From: Emticicia agri
Lineage (GTDB): Bacteria > Bacteroidota > Bacteroidia > Cytophagales > Spirosomataceae
Reading direction: 5' to 3'
DNA length: 64,000 nucleotides
Assembly: GCA_945860265.1 (NCBI GenBank)
Contig: CAMAQF010000011.1
Span: 1 to 64,000 of the forward strand
Both the position numbers and the translations under genes were made by a program. The notes beneath the pieces were generated by a model. The model did no database searches, was not told the origin of the DNA, and was given only the letters and a program-made list of their open reading frames with translations. Below are positions 42,489-52,213 of the stretch, in pieces. Each line of letters starts with the position of its first letter. Position 1 is the stretch's first letter.

Positions 42489-43805
42489 ATGGCTCTTATT
42501 ATCACTATTGTCGGTCTTATTGTGCTGATTTTGCTCATTTCATATTTTAAAATTCATACTTTTTTGGCTTTTTTGATAGTTTCGTTAGGAACTGGCTTGG
42601 CACTTAATATGAAGCCTGAAGTAATTCTAAAATCAATTCAGCAAGGTACGGGTAGCACGCTTGGGTCGATTGTGGCGATTATTGCACTTGGAGCAATGCT
42701 CGGCAAATTAGTTGCTCAAAGTGGTGCTGCTCAACGAATTTCAACCAAAATGATGGAACTCATTGGCACGAGTCACGTACGTTGGGCGTTTATGATTACA
42801 GGGTTTATTGTCGGTTTGCCTTTGTTTTATTCGGTTGGATTTATGTTGCTTGCTCCCTTAGTAATAACTGTAGCGTATCGTTTCAAATTGCCTGCTGTTT
42901 ATATTGGTTTACCGATGTTGGCTTCACTTTCTGTTACACAGGGTTATTTGCCTCCACATCCTGCACCATTGGCAATTGTGAAGCAATTTAATGCCGATAT
43001 GGGACTTACACTTTTTTACGGAATCATCGTTGCAATTCCTGCAATTTTAGTTTCAGGAGCTTTATTTGGTTCAACTTTGAGAAAATATGCAATATTACCA
43101 AATAAAGCATTTATTGCTCCAGACCTCACTAACGAAGAAATGCCTTCAACTTTCAATAGTTTATTTTCGGTTTTATTGCCAATTATTCTCATCAGTTTTT
43201 CAACAGTCGTTGCCTCTTATCTTCCTGAAAATTCGTTTTTTCGGGAAAGTCTCAACTTTATTGGTGACCCAGTTGTGAGTATGTTTATTTCGGTTTTAGT
43301 CGCAATTTATTTGCTTGGAATTAAGCAAAACAAATCAATGCCTGAAATAACTAATCTTTTGGGCGATTCAATAAAAGATGTGGCAATGCTTTTTTTGATT
43401 TTTGGCGGAGCAGGTGCTTTAAAACAAGTTTTGACCGATGGCGGAGTAAGCCAGTCAATTGCTGATTTGATGGCAAATTCGTCGCTTCATCCACTGATTT
43501 TGGGTTGGGGAATGGCCGCTATTATTAGAGTTGCTGTTGGTTCTTCGACTGTATCAGGTATCACGACTGCTGGTTTTATGCTTCCATTGCTCGCTCCAAC
43601 GCAAACCGAACCTCATCTGATGGTTTTGAGCATTGGAGCAGGTAGTATGATGTTTTCGCATGTAAATGATGCTGGTTTCTGGCTTTTTCGAGAATACTTT
43701 CAACTTTCAATGATTGATACACTCAAAACATGGTCGGTCATGGAAACACTAGTTTCAGTTACAGGTTTACTCGGAGTGTTAGCTCTGAAATTTTTGATTC
43801 TTTAG
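42489..43805 (+). CDS. GntP-family gluconate:H+ symporter
   Basis: A 438-aa inner-membrane transporter with about 12-14 helices. Family motifs: HTFLAFLIVSLGTGLALNM near the start, GSIVAIIALGAMLGKL, PLFYSVGFMLLAPL, the SVTQGYLPPHPAPLAIVKQF region and VGSSTVSGITTAGFMLPL. The substrate is a sugar acid such as gluconate, or a related hydroxy acid. No kinase or dehydrogenase gene is next to it. Its stop is four bases from the stop of the convergent gene. Confidence 0.92.
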   Translation: MALIITIVGLIVLILLISYFKIHTFLAFLIVSLGTGLALNMKPEVILKSIQQGTGSTLGSIVAIIALGAMLGKLVAQSGAAQRISTKMMELIGTSHVRWAFMITGFIVGLPLFYSVGFMLLAPLVITVAYRFKLPAVYIGLPMLASLSVTQGYLPPHPAPLAIVKQFNADMGLTLFYGIIVAIPAILVSGALFGSTLRKYAILPNKAFIAPDLTNEEMPSTFNSLFSVLLPIILISFSTVVASYLPENSFFRESLNFIGDPVVSMFISVLVAIYLLGIKQNKSMPEITNLLGDSIKDVAMLFLIFGGAGALKQVLTDGGVSQSIADLMANSSLHPLILGWGMAAIIRVAVGSSTVSGITTAGFMLPLLAPTQTEPHLMVLSIGAGSMMFSHVNDAGFWLFREYFQLSMIDTLKTWSVMETLVSVTGLLGVLALKFLIL

Positions 43806-43809
43806 CATT

Positions 43810-44325
43810 TTATTTCAAAGTAAAACTATTCAAAAATGGCTCAATAAAAGGATGATAAGCAGCATATTTTGAGGTTTCGGTCGAAAATGTGACAATATAA
43901 ACCCTACTCGATTTTACATAATAATACTGTCGCCATGTTTGTTTGTGCGTATCTTTTTCACCAGAATAAGTAACTCTGATTACATTCGATTTTAGCTTCT
44001 TTTTTTCAACGACTTTGAAGTTTTTGACAACTTTGGGTAAATAGGCTATCGAAAATTTAGCATATTGGTCAACTGTGTAGCTTGCTGAAGGAACAGGATT
44101 GAAAGTAAGATTGATACTTTCGGTATAGCCATCTGGCCAAGAAAGTGTATCGGCAGGTGATAGAATAGAACATTCATTTATCGCACAACCCGACTTTAAT
44201 CGCCACGAACTCGGATATTCGATTTTATAAGGTTTAAAGTCCAAAACTTTTATACTGTCGGTTATAGATGAAGCATTGGCCATAAAGCCAGTTAAAATAA
44301 AGATTGAAAATAAAATGTTTTTCAT
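43810..44325 (-). CDS. secreted protein of unknown function
   Basis: 171 aa with a signal peptide (about 1-18, MANASS). The mature part (YKIEYPSSWRLKSGCAINEC, ILSPADTLSWPDGYTESINL, VYIVTFSTETSKYAAYHPFI) resembles PsbP/DUF1795-type small periplasmic proteins, which share the SW-L and TFSxxxxxY patterns. The ATG at 44325 starts the signal peptide; the longer upstream frame would overlap tamL. Follows tamL by 31 bp on the same strand, so probably co-transcribed. Confidence 0.72.
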   Translation of the reverse strand: MKNILFSIFILTGFMANASSITDSIKVLDFKPYKIEYPSSWRLKSGCAINECSILSPADTLSWPDGYTESINLTFNPVPSASYTVDQYAKFSIAYLPKVVKNFKVVEKKKLKSNVIRVTYSGEKDTHKQTWRQYYYVKSSRVYIVTFSTETSKYAAYHPFIEPFLNSFTLK

Positions 44326-44356
44326 TTTTGTAAAGATTTTTAGGTTTTTATAAATC

Positions 44357-46840
44357 TTAAAATGGATACCCAATAGCAAAATGAAACACAGGAAAGTATT
44401 CATTATTTCTACCCAGTTTAATATTATCAAGTACAAATCTCTCGCCTGTTGCTTTTGCAGGGTCAAAAACTTTCACTCCCCAGTCGAAACGAGCTACAAA
44501 ATAATCTAAATCAAGGCGGATTCCCGCACCGGTTCCAACCGCAATTTCTTTATAAAATCGTGTCCAATCAAAATTTGCTTGATTTAATTTTGAATCAATT
44601 TGATACCATTTCCAGACATTTCCCGCATCAATAAAAAAACCAGCATTCCAGTTACCTATGAATCTAAACATATATTTACGGTATTCAATGCTTGTTTCTA
44701 ATAGAATATCACCAGGTTGTTGCGAGAAACGGTTATTGATTGTCGTACCTAAAGCTGAACCAGGGCCGAGGGTTCGTGGTCGCCATGCCCGAATACTGTT
44801 AGGGCCACCAATAAAGAAGTTTTTCTCAAACGGCATTGCTTGATTTTGTCCGTATGGATTTGCTACACCTAGATTTAATCGATATGCCCACGAATCACGC
44901 TTATTGATAGGGATGTATTTTCTGAAATCTAAATTAAGTTTTATAAATCTAAAATACGCTCTTTTTGCAGTATCCAATGGGAAAATTTGATCGATAAATT
45001 TTATTTTATCTTTGTTAGGAAAAAAGTTTAGAGTTGTGCCACCTGACTCAACAAAAAAACGTAGGTATTTGGCTCGTATGTTCTTGCCTTGTTCTTGATT
45101 ATTAAACACATAAGTAGCGTTGATACTCGATACAATCTGAGGGTCATAAAGTACTTTCAGATTTGGGTTATCCAACAAAACTTGTTCAAAACTTTCGCTT
45201 TTGTAAGGGGTATTTATCAAGTTAATATCGAATGGAGAAATCAAAACTGTTTCATATTTTGAGCGTTGCCATGAATAATTACCAGTTAGACGAAACACTT
45301 GTCGTTCAAAAAGTCTTTGTTTGGAATTATTAAAACTGATCGCCAACTGGGTTCTTGGGCTTTTCAGACTCAAAAGATTAGAAAATCTATTCAAAAATAT
45401 AATTTTAGGAATATTTAAGGCCAAATTAGCTCCCAACTCTCTGCTTCTTTGGGTCGTTGAATCTAAACCTGGCTGCCCCTCCAGATTGGCTCGAATACCA
45501 AGCTCGGTCGTTTCTAAAATACTCATTAAGTTTCTAGCACGCAAGGAAACACTTGCTCCACCACCCAAAATGTTATTGATATTGTTTAGGTCGAAGTTAT
45601 AAGCCGTTGTATATTTCGGATTTGTTGGAGCAATAATATCTGCTCTTAGTTTATAATCAGGTAATTGAGTGAATTTTACATTGGCGAAAGCAAATTGGTC
45701 AAGGCCGTAAAGTTGGCGGTTAGTTTCGTTGACAAGCGAAGCTTTAAAAAACTGATTTGGTCGAATCAAAATTTTCTTATCAAGAATTTTAGCTGGAAAT
45801 TTCTTGCCAATAAAAGTATATCGAATACTGTTAAGTTCTACATTTGTCGTATCAATTTTTTCGAGATTATCAGTCGAGGCATCAGCCGAAATAAAGTTGA
45901 TTGATTCAAGAGTAAATTGGTCGTGATGATTTTTTTGAGCTGGATTACGGATATTTACTGTCAAATTTACTTTAAAACTACGTTTGATATAGTCAGTAGT
46001 GTCGATTTGAACATTTATATAGTTTTTTGAAGCAAAATTAAAGTAACCGTTTTCTTTCAATAAGCCTTCGATTCGTAATTTTTCGGCATCAATATTATTA
46101 AAATCTACGTTGTCGTTTCGCTGTAAAAAACTTTTTTGAGTATAAATTTTCAGGAGCGAATCGACTTTTTTATCTTCAACAATAATGCTAATTGTATCGA
46201 GCAAATACGGTCTTTTTTCATCCACCAAATATGTGATTTTAATACCTTTATTCATGTTTACCGAGTCGATTTGGTATTTTACTTTACTATCAAAGAAACC
46301 TTTTCTGTGTAAATATTCATTAATAGTATTGTTTGTGCGTTTGATAGCACTTTCAGTAATTATTGCGGGTGCTTCTCCAATATTTTTCATCCACCAGTTT
46401 TCTTGCGTATCGAGGCGGTCTTTATAAACACTTACTTTACTCAGATATTTTTTTCTTTTTCGCTCAATTTTAGCATCATAATTAATCTGATTTGGCAGGT
46501 TATTGAGTTTTGTTTGCCATTTTTCGAGCCTCTGTGCTATTTTGGGCTGATTATACATTGACTTACCAAGATTGTAAAATGCAACATAAGGCGTTAAAGG
46601 GAGGTATAATATGCGTCTATTAGGCTTTTGTGTGGGTGGTATGAGTAATTCGAGTTCTTCGGTTGAGATTTCTTTATTACCTTTGAATTCAAAATTATTT
46701 AGTCGGTATTCGTCTTTTTCTAATTGAACTGTACGAGTACATGAACTGATGATAGAAATCAACAAGCAAGCAAAAGTAATTTTATAAAAAAGGTTTTTAT
46801 TAATTATCAGTCTGAAACATGATACTATCTTTCGAATCAT
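44357..46840 (-). CDS. tamL: TamL-type lipoprotein of the BamA/TamA (Omp85) family
   Basis: 827 aa. Lipobox IISSC (about residue 34). POTRA-like repeats follow (about 45-360: NFEFKGNKEISTEELELLI, KGFFDSKVKYQI, YLVDEKRPYLLDTISI), then an Omp85 barrel (about 400-827) with the FFIGGPNSIRAWRPRTLGPG motif (the conserved R-G-like lid-lock region) and a C-terminal strand VFHFAIGYPF. TamL is the Bacteroidota lipoprotein version of TamA, reported as important for outer membrane assembly. A tamB gene is not next to it. Confidence 0.9.
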   Translation of the reverse strand: MIRKIVSCFRLIINKNLFYKITFACLLISIISSCTRTVQLEKDEYRLNNFEFKGNKEISTEELELLIPPTQKPNRRILYLPLTPYVAFYNLGKSMYNQPKIAQRLEKWQTKLNNLPNQINYDAKIERKRKKYLSKVSVYKDRLDTQENWWMKNIGEAPAIITESAIKRTNNTINEYLHRKGFFDSKVKYQIDSVNMNKGIKITYLVDEKRPYLLDTISIIVEDKKVDSLLKIYTQKSFLQRNDNVDFNNIDAEKLRIEGLLKENGYFNFASKNYINVQIDTTDYIKRSFKVNLTVNIRNPAQKNHHDQFTLESINFISADASTDNLEKIDTTNVELNSIRYTFIGKKFPAKILDKKILIRPNQFFKASLVNETNRQLYGLDQFAFANVKFTQLPDYKLRADIIAPTNPKYTTAYNFDLNNINNILGGGASVSLRARNLMSILETTELGIRANLEGQPGLDSTTQRSRELGANLALNIPKIIFLNRFSNLLSLKSPRTQLAISFNNSKQRLFERQVFRLTGNYSWQRSKYETVLISPFDINLINTPYKSESFEQVLLDNPNLKVLYDPQIVSSINATYVFNNQEQGKNIRAKYLRFFVESGGTTLNFFPNKDKIKFIDQIFPLDTAKRAYFRFIKLNLDFRKYIPINKRDSWAYRLNLGVANPYGQNQAMPFEKNFFIGGPNSIRAWRPRTLGPGSALGTTINNRFSQQPGDILLETSIEYRKYMFRFIGNWNAGFFIDAGNVWKWYQIDSKLNQANFDWTRFYKEIAVGTGAGIRLDLDYFVARFDWGVKVFDPAKATGERFVLDNIKLGRNNEYFPVFHFAIGYPF

Positions 46841-46904
46841 AATTGATTGATTATCAGGTTTTCTATCTAAAAATTTTAATTTTAAATTCTAAATCTTTGA
46901 ATAG

Positions 46905-47654
46905 ATGTTTTCAAAACAACAGCAAAAGTACGTCCAATCCTTACAAATAAAAAAATATCGTCAAGAACATCAACGATTTCTGGTTGAAGGTGCAAAAAGC
47001 GTCCAAGAATTATTAAAATCTGATTTAGAAACTGAGTTGTTGTTGTGTACACCAAAATTCTTTTTAGAAAACGAAAAAAGTCTTATAAAAATATCTGTTG
47101 AGCAGATTTCACAAACAGAACTCGAAAAACTCGGTACACTCCAAAGCAACGATTCGGCATTGGCAGTAGTAAAAATGCGTGAAAATATACCACTAATTGC
47201 CGATGCTGACGAATTTGCCTTGGTTTTAGATGATATTCGTGACCCAGGAAACCTTGGTACTATTTTGAGAATTGCCGACTGGTATGGTATCAAAAAAGTA
47301 ATTTGCTCAGAAACAAGCGTTGATTTTTATAATCCAAAAGTTGTTTCGGCCTCAATGGGCTCTTTTACAAGGATTTTAGTTTATTATTTTGAAATTTCAG
47401 AATATTTTGAAAATATTATAAAAAATAAAAATACTGAAATTATTGGAACTTTTCTAAATTCTGAAAACGTTCATCGTTTCGATTTTCCGAGCAGCGGATA
47501 CATTGTGCTCGGTAATGAATCGAATGGAATAGGAGCAGAGGTTGAAAAATTAATTACTAAAAAAATAACGATTCCGAGGTTTGGAGAGGCTGAGTCTTTA
47601 AATGTAGGAATTGCTACCGCCGTTGTGCTTGATAATTTACGTAGGCGAGAATAA
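46905..47654 (+). CDS. TrmH-family RNA 2'-O-methyltransferase
   Basis: 249 aa. A SpoU/TrmH methyltransferase with an N-terminal substrate-binding domain (SLQIKKYRQEHQRFLVEGAK) and the three SPOUT motifs: DDIRDPGNLGTILRIADWYG; VLGNESNGIG; IPRFGEAESLNVGIATAVVL. The knotted cofactor site is complete. It is divergent from tamL, a pairing often seen in this phylum. Target (rRNA or tRNA) cannot be told by eye. Confidence 0.93.
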   Translation: MFSKQQQKYVQSLQIKKYRQEHQRFLVEGAKSVQELLKSDLETELLLCTPKFFLENEKSLIKISVEQISQTELEKLGTLQSNDSALAVVKMRENIPLIADADEFALVLDDIRDPGNLGTILRIADWYGIKKVICSETSVDFYNPKVVSASMGSFTRILVYYFEISEYFENIIKNKNTEIIGTFLNSENVHRFDFPSSGYIVLGNESNGIGAEVEKLITKKITIPRFGEAESLNVGIATAVVLDNLRRRE

Positions 47655-47716
47655 CACTAGGTTTTTAATAATAAACTAGTAAATTGTAACTCTTTCTTTA
47701 ATCAACCAAATACCTA

Positions 47717-49027
47717 ATGAAAAAACTTATTTTCACAGTCCTTGTTGGTTTGCTAATTTTCTCTTCAGAAGCCCAAACTCAACTCACATCATCAGTTTCT
47801 TCAAAACCACTTTCGGTGGCTTTAACTCCTGAATCGGTCGGAATTTCTTCAGAAAGGCTAAAACGCATCGACAATGCACTAAACCAACTCGTTGAACAAA
47901 ATAAATTGCCAGGTATGGTGGCTTTATTTACCAAAAACGGGCAAATTGTTTATCAAAAGGCATTTGGCTATTCAGATTTTCTGACCAAAAAGCCAATGAA
48001 AACCGACGATATTTTTAGAATAGCTTCAATGACAAAAGCCATTACTTCAACCGCCGTAATGATGCTTTATGAAGAAGGAAAGTTTTCACTTGATGACCCA
48101 ATTTCAAAGTTTATTCCCGAATTTAAAAATCAACGAGTAATAAAATCGTTCAAATTTGCCGATACTACCTACACGAGCGAGCCAGTAAAGTCCGAAATAA
48201 CAATTAGACATTTGCTTACCCATACTTCTGGGCTTGGCTATGGCGTAATTGATGGCGATGAAAGTTTTAAGATGATGTATAAAAAAGCAGGAATTGTTGA
48301 TTTATATACAACCAATCCCGTGAAAATTGGCGATAATATCATGAAATTGGCAAAACTTCCTTTACATCATAACCCTGGAGAGAAATTTACATACAGCGAA
48401 GGATTGGACGTTTTAGGTTATTTTATTGAAATCATTTCGGGACAGCCTTTTGATGAATATTTGAAACAACATCTTTTCGAGCCTCTTGCAATGCAGGATA
48501 CCTATTTTTATTTGCCCGAAGCTAAAAAAGATCGTTTGGTGTATATTCATAAACCCGATAGTGCAAAAACTTGGGTGCATTATCCTGTGACTTTTTACGA
48601 CCCAAATTATCCGATTTCGGGTGCTAAAACTTTCTTTTCAGGCGGGGCTGGACTTTCTTCAACGGCAAAAGATTATGCTACTTTCTTGCAAATGTTGCTT
48701 AACGGTGGCACGATGAACGGCAAACGTTTCTTAAGCCGAACAACCGTAGAATTGCTAACAGCTTCTAACCAAACTGGTGAACTATATGGCGGATTAAAGA
48801 GTGAAAGTTTCTTTAGTCTTGGTTTTAGCGTCGTTAGCCCAGCAGGACAATTGAAAGGGAACGGAAACGCAGGTAGATTCAGTTGGGGAGGTTATTTTAA
48901 TACCAATTATTGGGCTGATCCAAAAGAAAAAATAATTATGTTATTAATGAAGCAAACCCAAGCAGCACCCGATGGCGGTTCTGAAGCTCTCTTTTCTCGA
49001 ATGATTTATCAATCAATTGATGAATAA
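47717..49027 (+). CDS. serine hydrolase / beta-lactamase-fold esterase
   Basis: 436 aa. Signal peptide 1-19 (SSEAQT). A class C beta-lactamase/PBP-like fold has SxxK in RIASMTKAITS (about residue 110) and the Tyr motif in KFTYSEGLDVLGYF (about 232). Such Bacteroidota enzymes are esterases or peptidases more often than true beta-lactamases. Follows the methyltransferase gene by about 60 bp. The 137-bp gap to the next gene shows no strong terminator. Confidence 0.9.
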   Translation: MKKLIFTVLVGLLIFSSEAQTQLTSSVSSKPLSVALTPESVGISSERLKRIDNALNQLVEQNKLPGMVALFTKNGQIVYQKAFGYSDFLTKKPMKTDDIFRIASMTKAITSTAVMMLYEEGKFSLDDPISKFIPEFKNQRVIKSFKFADTTYTSEPVKSEITIRHLLTHTSGLGYGVIDGDESFKMMYKKAGIVDLYTTNPVKIGDNIMKLAKLPLHHNPGEKFTYSEGLDVLGYFIEIISGQPFDEYLKQHLFEPLAMQDTYFYLPEAKKDRLVYIHKPDSAKTWVHYPVTFYDPNYPISGAKTFFSGGAGLSSTAKDYATFLQMLLNGGTMNGKRFLSRTTVELLTASNQTGELYGGLKSESFFSLGFSVVSPAGQLKGNGNAGRFSWGGYFNTNYWADPKEKIIMLLMKQTQAAPDGGSEALFSRMIYQSIDE

Positions 49028-49164
49028 TCTTTATATTTATCTACACAACTACCTTTTTGGTCGTTTATAGGCAGATTTAAACTAAACTTTGCTTAGTTTG
49101 AATATGTCTTAATATCGTTCAGCAAAATTAACGAATGATATTGTTCTAAAACACCAAATAATAT

Positions 49165-52014
49165 ATGACAAAGCTACTACTCCAAAGTGTTTTACTTACA
49201 TTTTCATTTATCAAAACCTTTGCCCAAACCTCCGAGCTTTCAGGGGTCGTGAAAGATGCCCAAAATAGCGTTGGAATTTCGGGTGCGAGCGTATTGCTGA
49301 TTAGTACAAAAGACTCAACCCAAAGAAAAGGTATCTTAGCTGATGTCGAAGGTAACTTTAAAATTAGCAATGTTAAATTGGGTAATTATCGCTTGAGAGT
49401 ATCTTCTATAGGATATGCAAACCTAGAAACGAGAGTTTCAGTGGGAAATACTCCCAAAAATCTTGGAGTTTTGAAATTGACTGAAAATGCAAATCAACTA
49501 GGCGAAGTAACGGTTCGTGAAAAACAAGTGCGTGTCGAGCAGAAAGGAGATACAATTCAATATAATGCTGCAGCATTTAAGACAAATCCTGATGCCACGG
49601 TTGAAGATTTAGTAAAGAAAATGCCAGGAGTAACCATTGAAAATGGCGTAGTAAAAGCTCAAGGTGAAGAAGTTAGAAAAGTAACTGTGGACGGTCAAGA
49701 GTTTTTTGGCGACGATGCGGCTTTGGCACTTAAAAATCTTCCTGCCGAAATTGTTGATAAAGTACAGGTTTTCGACCGGCTAAGCGAACAATCTCAATTT
49801 ACGGGCTTTGATGATGGTAATGCCGTAAAAACTATAAATATCACAACGCGTCAAAATAAAAATAATGGTCAATTTGGAAAAGTATATGCAGGCCTCGGTG
49901 ACGATCAACGTTATCAGTCAGGTGTGAGTGTTAATTTCTTCAAGAAAGACCAACGGCTCACAATCATTGGTCTATCAAATAATATTAACCAACAAAATTT
50001 TTCTAACCAAGATATTTTGGGCGTAATGGGCAACTCAGGTGGTGGAATGCAATATGGTGGCGGTGGACAAGGAGGCGGTGGTGGACGGCCACAAGGTGGT
50101 GGTGGTGCCCCGCGAGGTGGTGGGGGAGGTTATAGTGGGGGAGGTTATGGTGGTGGTGGAGATGCCAGTAGCTTTATGGTTGGTCAACAGCCGGGTATTG
50201 CAAAAACTACCTCTATTGGCTTAAATTACAGCGATAACTTGGGTAAAAAGTTAAAACTCAGTACAAGTTATTTTTTCAATGCTGCTAATAATGGCAATCA
50301 AAGCATTACCTCTCGTGAGTATTTAGGCACTGTGCCGCAAACGTATAACGATACCAGCTCAACACAAAATAAAAATCTCAACCATCGATCCAATGCTCGT
50401 TTAGAATATACAATTGATAAATTTAACTCAATTATTTTTACGCCTCGCATTAGTTGGCAAAATAATGATGCTTTTTCTGCTCTTTCAAGTCAGACGTATC
50501 TGCGAACTCAACCAATAAACACGAATCAAACCAATAGAAATTCGGCAAATAATGGTTTTAATTTTTCGGGTGAAGTTTTATTCAGACACCGTTTTGCCAA
50601 AAATGGACGAACGTTTTCAATAAATCTCGGGAATAATTCAAGTGACCAAACTGGACTAACTTCTCAATATTCAATTAGTAGATACTTTACACCTAGAGAT
50701 ACTACGCAGCTTGTCAATCAACAAACACAGTCGCAAACAAATAGTAACCGAACATCGCTAGGGTTGACTTATACCGAGCCAATTGGCAAAACTGGACAAG
50801 TACAATTTGACCATAATGTAAGTTATACACTCAGTACCTCAGATCGTGAAGTAAATGCTTATGACCAAAAATTTTCTACTTATTCAGTTTTGAAGCCTTC
50901 ACTGAGTAATGTTTTTGAAAATTCATACCTAACCAATCGTACAGGTGTGAGTTATCGTTTAAGAGGAAAACAAGGAATGTTATCGGTTGGAGTGAACTAT
51001 CAAAACGCTCAATTGTCAAGTGAGCAGACTTATCCAATCGCACAAGACGTTAAATATTCATTCAACAGTATTTTACCGAATGGAATGTATAGTTACCGAT
51101 TTGATAATAAAGCAAATCTCCGAATTTTCTATCGAACTAATACTAACGCACCTTCGGTAAATCAATTACAAGGTGTAATCAATAATAGCAATCCAACGCA
51201 ACTTTCAACGGGAAATCCTAATTTAAAGCAAGATTATAGCCACTCCTTATCGGCTCGTTATGGTATTACAAATGCAAAAACCGCTCAAAATATCATGCTT
51301 TATTTGAATTTGGCTTACTCAAATAATGCCATCGTTCAATCGACTTTTATTGCTGATAAAGATTATGAATTGGCCAAAGGAATTACATTATTTAGAGGTT
51401 CTCAACTTACAAAACCTGTCAATCTTGATGGTTTATTCAATGTCCGAACTTTCATCAGTTATGGTATTCCTATTTCAAAAGTTAAATCGAATCTTAATTT
51501 TAGTGCAGGTGTGAATTTCGCCAAAAATCCAAATCTAATTAATGATATTAAGAGCTATACGAATACCTATGGTATCAATGGTGGTTTAGTTTTGAGCAGT
51601 AATATGAGCGAAAAGGTTGACTTTACTTTTTCGTATTCGCCAACGTATAATTTAGTGCGAAACTCAATTCAAACTACACTCAATACAAACTATTTGTTTC
51701 AGAATACATCAATTAAAATCAATTGGTTATTCGGAAAAGGTTTCTTATTGCAATCCGAAGTGCTAAATCAAGCATATTCTGGTTTGGGTTCTGGTTTTAA
51801 TCAAAACTTTACATTGTGGAATGCAGGTTTTGGCTATAAATTCTTGAAAAAACAAGCTGGTGAGTTGCGTCTCAATGTTTTTGATTTACTAAAGCAAAAC
51901 AATAGTATTGCTCGAAATGTATTGACGGCATACATCGAAGATGCTCGTAGTCAAGTCCTTACACGCTATTTCATGCTTACGTTTACATATAATTTACGCA
52001 ATTTCAGATTGTAA
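49165..52014 (+). CDS. large outer membrane barrel receptor with Gly-rich insert
   Basis: 949 aa. Signal peptide 1-20 (TFAQ); carboxypeptidase-regulatory-like domain (about 24-105, LSGVVKDAQNSVGISGASVL, RLRVSSIGYANLETRV); plug domain (about 120-230, RVEQKGDTIQYNAAAFKTNP, VEDLVKKMPGVTIENG); then the OMP_b-brl_3 barrel to the end (YFMLTFTYNLRNF). A Gly-rich stretch (about 288-337, GGGGQGGGGGRPQGG type) interrupts the barrel's early part, probably as an exposed loop. No SusD-like partner follows. Cargo unknown. Confidence 0.88.
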   Translation: MTKLLLQSVLLTFSFIKTFAQTSELSGVVKDAQNSVGISGASVLLISTKDSTQRKGILADVEGNFKISNVKLGNYRLRVSSIGYANLETRVSVGNTPKNLGVLKLTENANQLGEVTVREKQVRVEQKGDTIQYNAAAFKTNPDATVEDLVKKMPGVTIENGVVKAQGEEVRKVTVDGQEFFGDDAALALKNLPAEIVDKVQVFDRLSEQSQFTGFDDGNAVKTINITTRQNKNNGQFGKVYAGLGDDQRYQSGVSVNFFKKDQRLTIIGLSNNINQQNFSNQDILGVMGNSGGGMQYGGGGQGGGGGRPQGGGGAPRGGGGGYSGGGYGGGGDASSFMVGQQPGIAKTTSIGLNYSDNLGKKLKLSTSYFFNAANNGNQSITSREYLGTVPQTYNDTSSTQNKNLNHRSNARLEYTIDKFNSIIFTPRISWQNNDAFSALSSQTYLRTQPINTNQTNRNSANNGFNFSGEVLFRHRFAKNGRTFSINLGNNSSDQTGLTSQYSISRYFTPRDTTQLVNQQTQSQTNSNRTSLGLTYTEPIGKTGQVQFDHNVSYTLSTSDREVNAYDQKFSTYSVLKPSLSNVFENSYLTNRTGVSYRLRGKQGMLSVGVNYQNAQLSSEQTYPIAQDVKYSFNSILPNGMYSYRFDNKANLRIFYRTNTNAPSVNQLQGVINNSNPTQLSTGNPNLKQDYSHSLSARYGITNAKTAQNIMLYLNLAYSNNAIVQSTFIADKDYELAKGITLFRGSQLTKPVNLDGLFNVRTFISYGIPISKVKSNLNFSAGVNFAKNPNLINDIKSYTNTYGINGGLVLSSNMSEKVDFTFSYSPTYNLVRNSIQTTLNTNYLFQNTSIKINWLFGKGFLLQSEVLNQAYSGLGSGFNQNFTLWNAGFGYKFLKKQAGELRLNVFDLLKQNNSIARNVLTAYIEDARSQVLTRYFMLTFTYNLRNFRL

Positions 52015-52213
52015 GTAACTTTTATTTTTTGCATGGATTTTTTTTCTGAACATATAATTTATGGTTCAGACAAAATTTACTGAATCAGATTTTAAGGTAA
52101 AATTTAATTGTCGGAGTGGTAAGGCACAGGCTTGTTCATATCATATAAATTTGTATTTTTACAAAGTAATTTTATAGTAAAAAAACAAGAAATAAAGCTC
52201 CAAACCAACCTAC

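Noticed and set aside
47717-49027. Antibiotic-resistance beta-lactamase
   Set aside because: Only the SxxK and Tyr motifs of the wider serine hydrolase family are visible; resistance cannot be inferred.
50030-50180. GGN-rich tandem stretch as a possible DNA repeat array or CRISPR
   Set aside because: It codes for a Gly-rich loop in frame within the receptor gene; unit lengths vary and there are no spacers.
52046-52073. TCTGAAC/GTTCAGA hairpin after the large receptor gene as a terminator
   Set aside because: The T run precedes instead of follows the stem on the plus strand, so it does not fit a rho-independent terminator for that gene.
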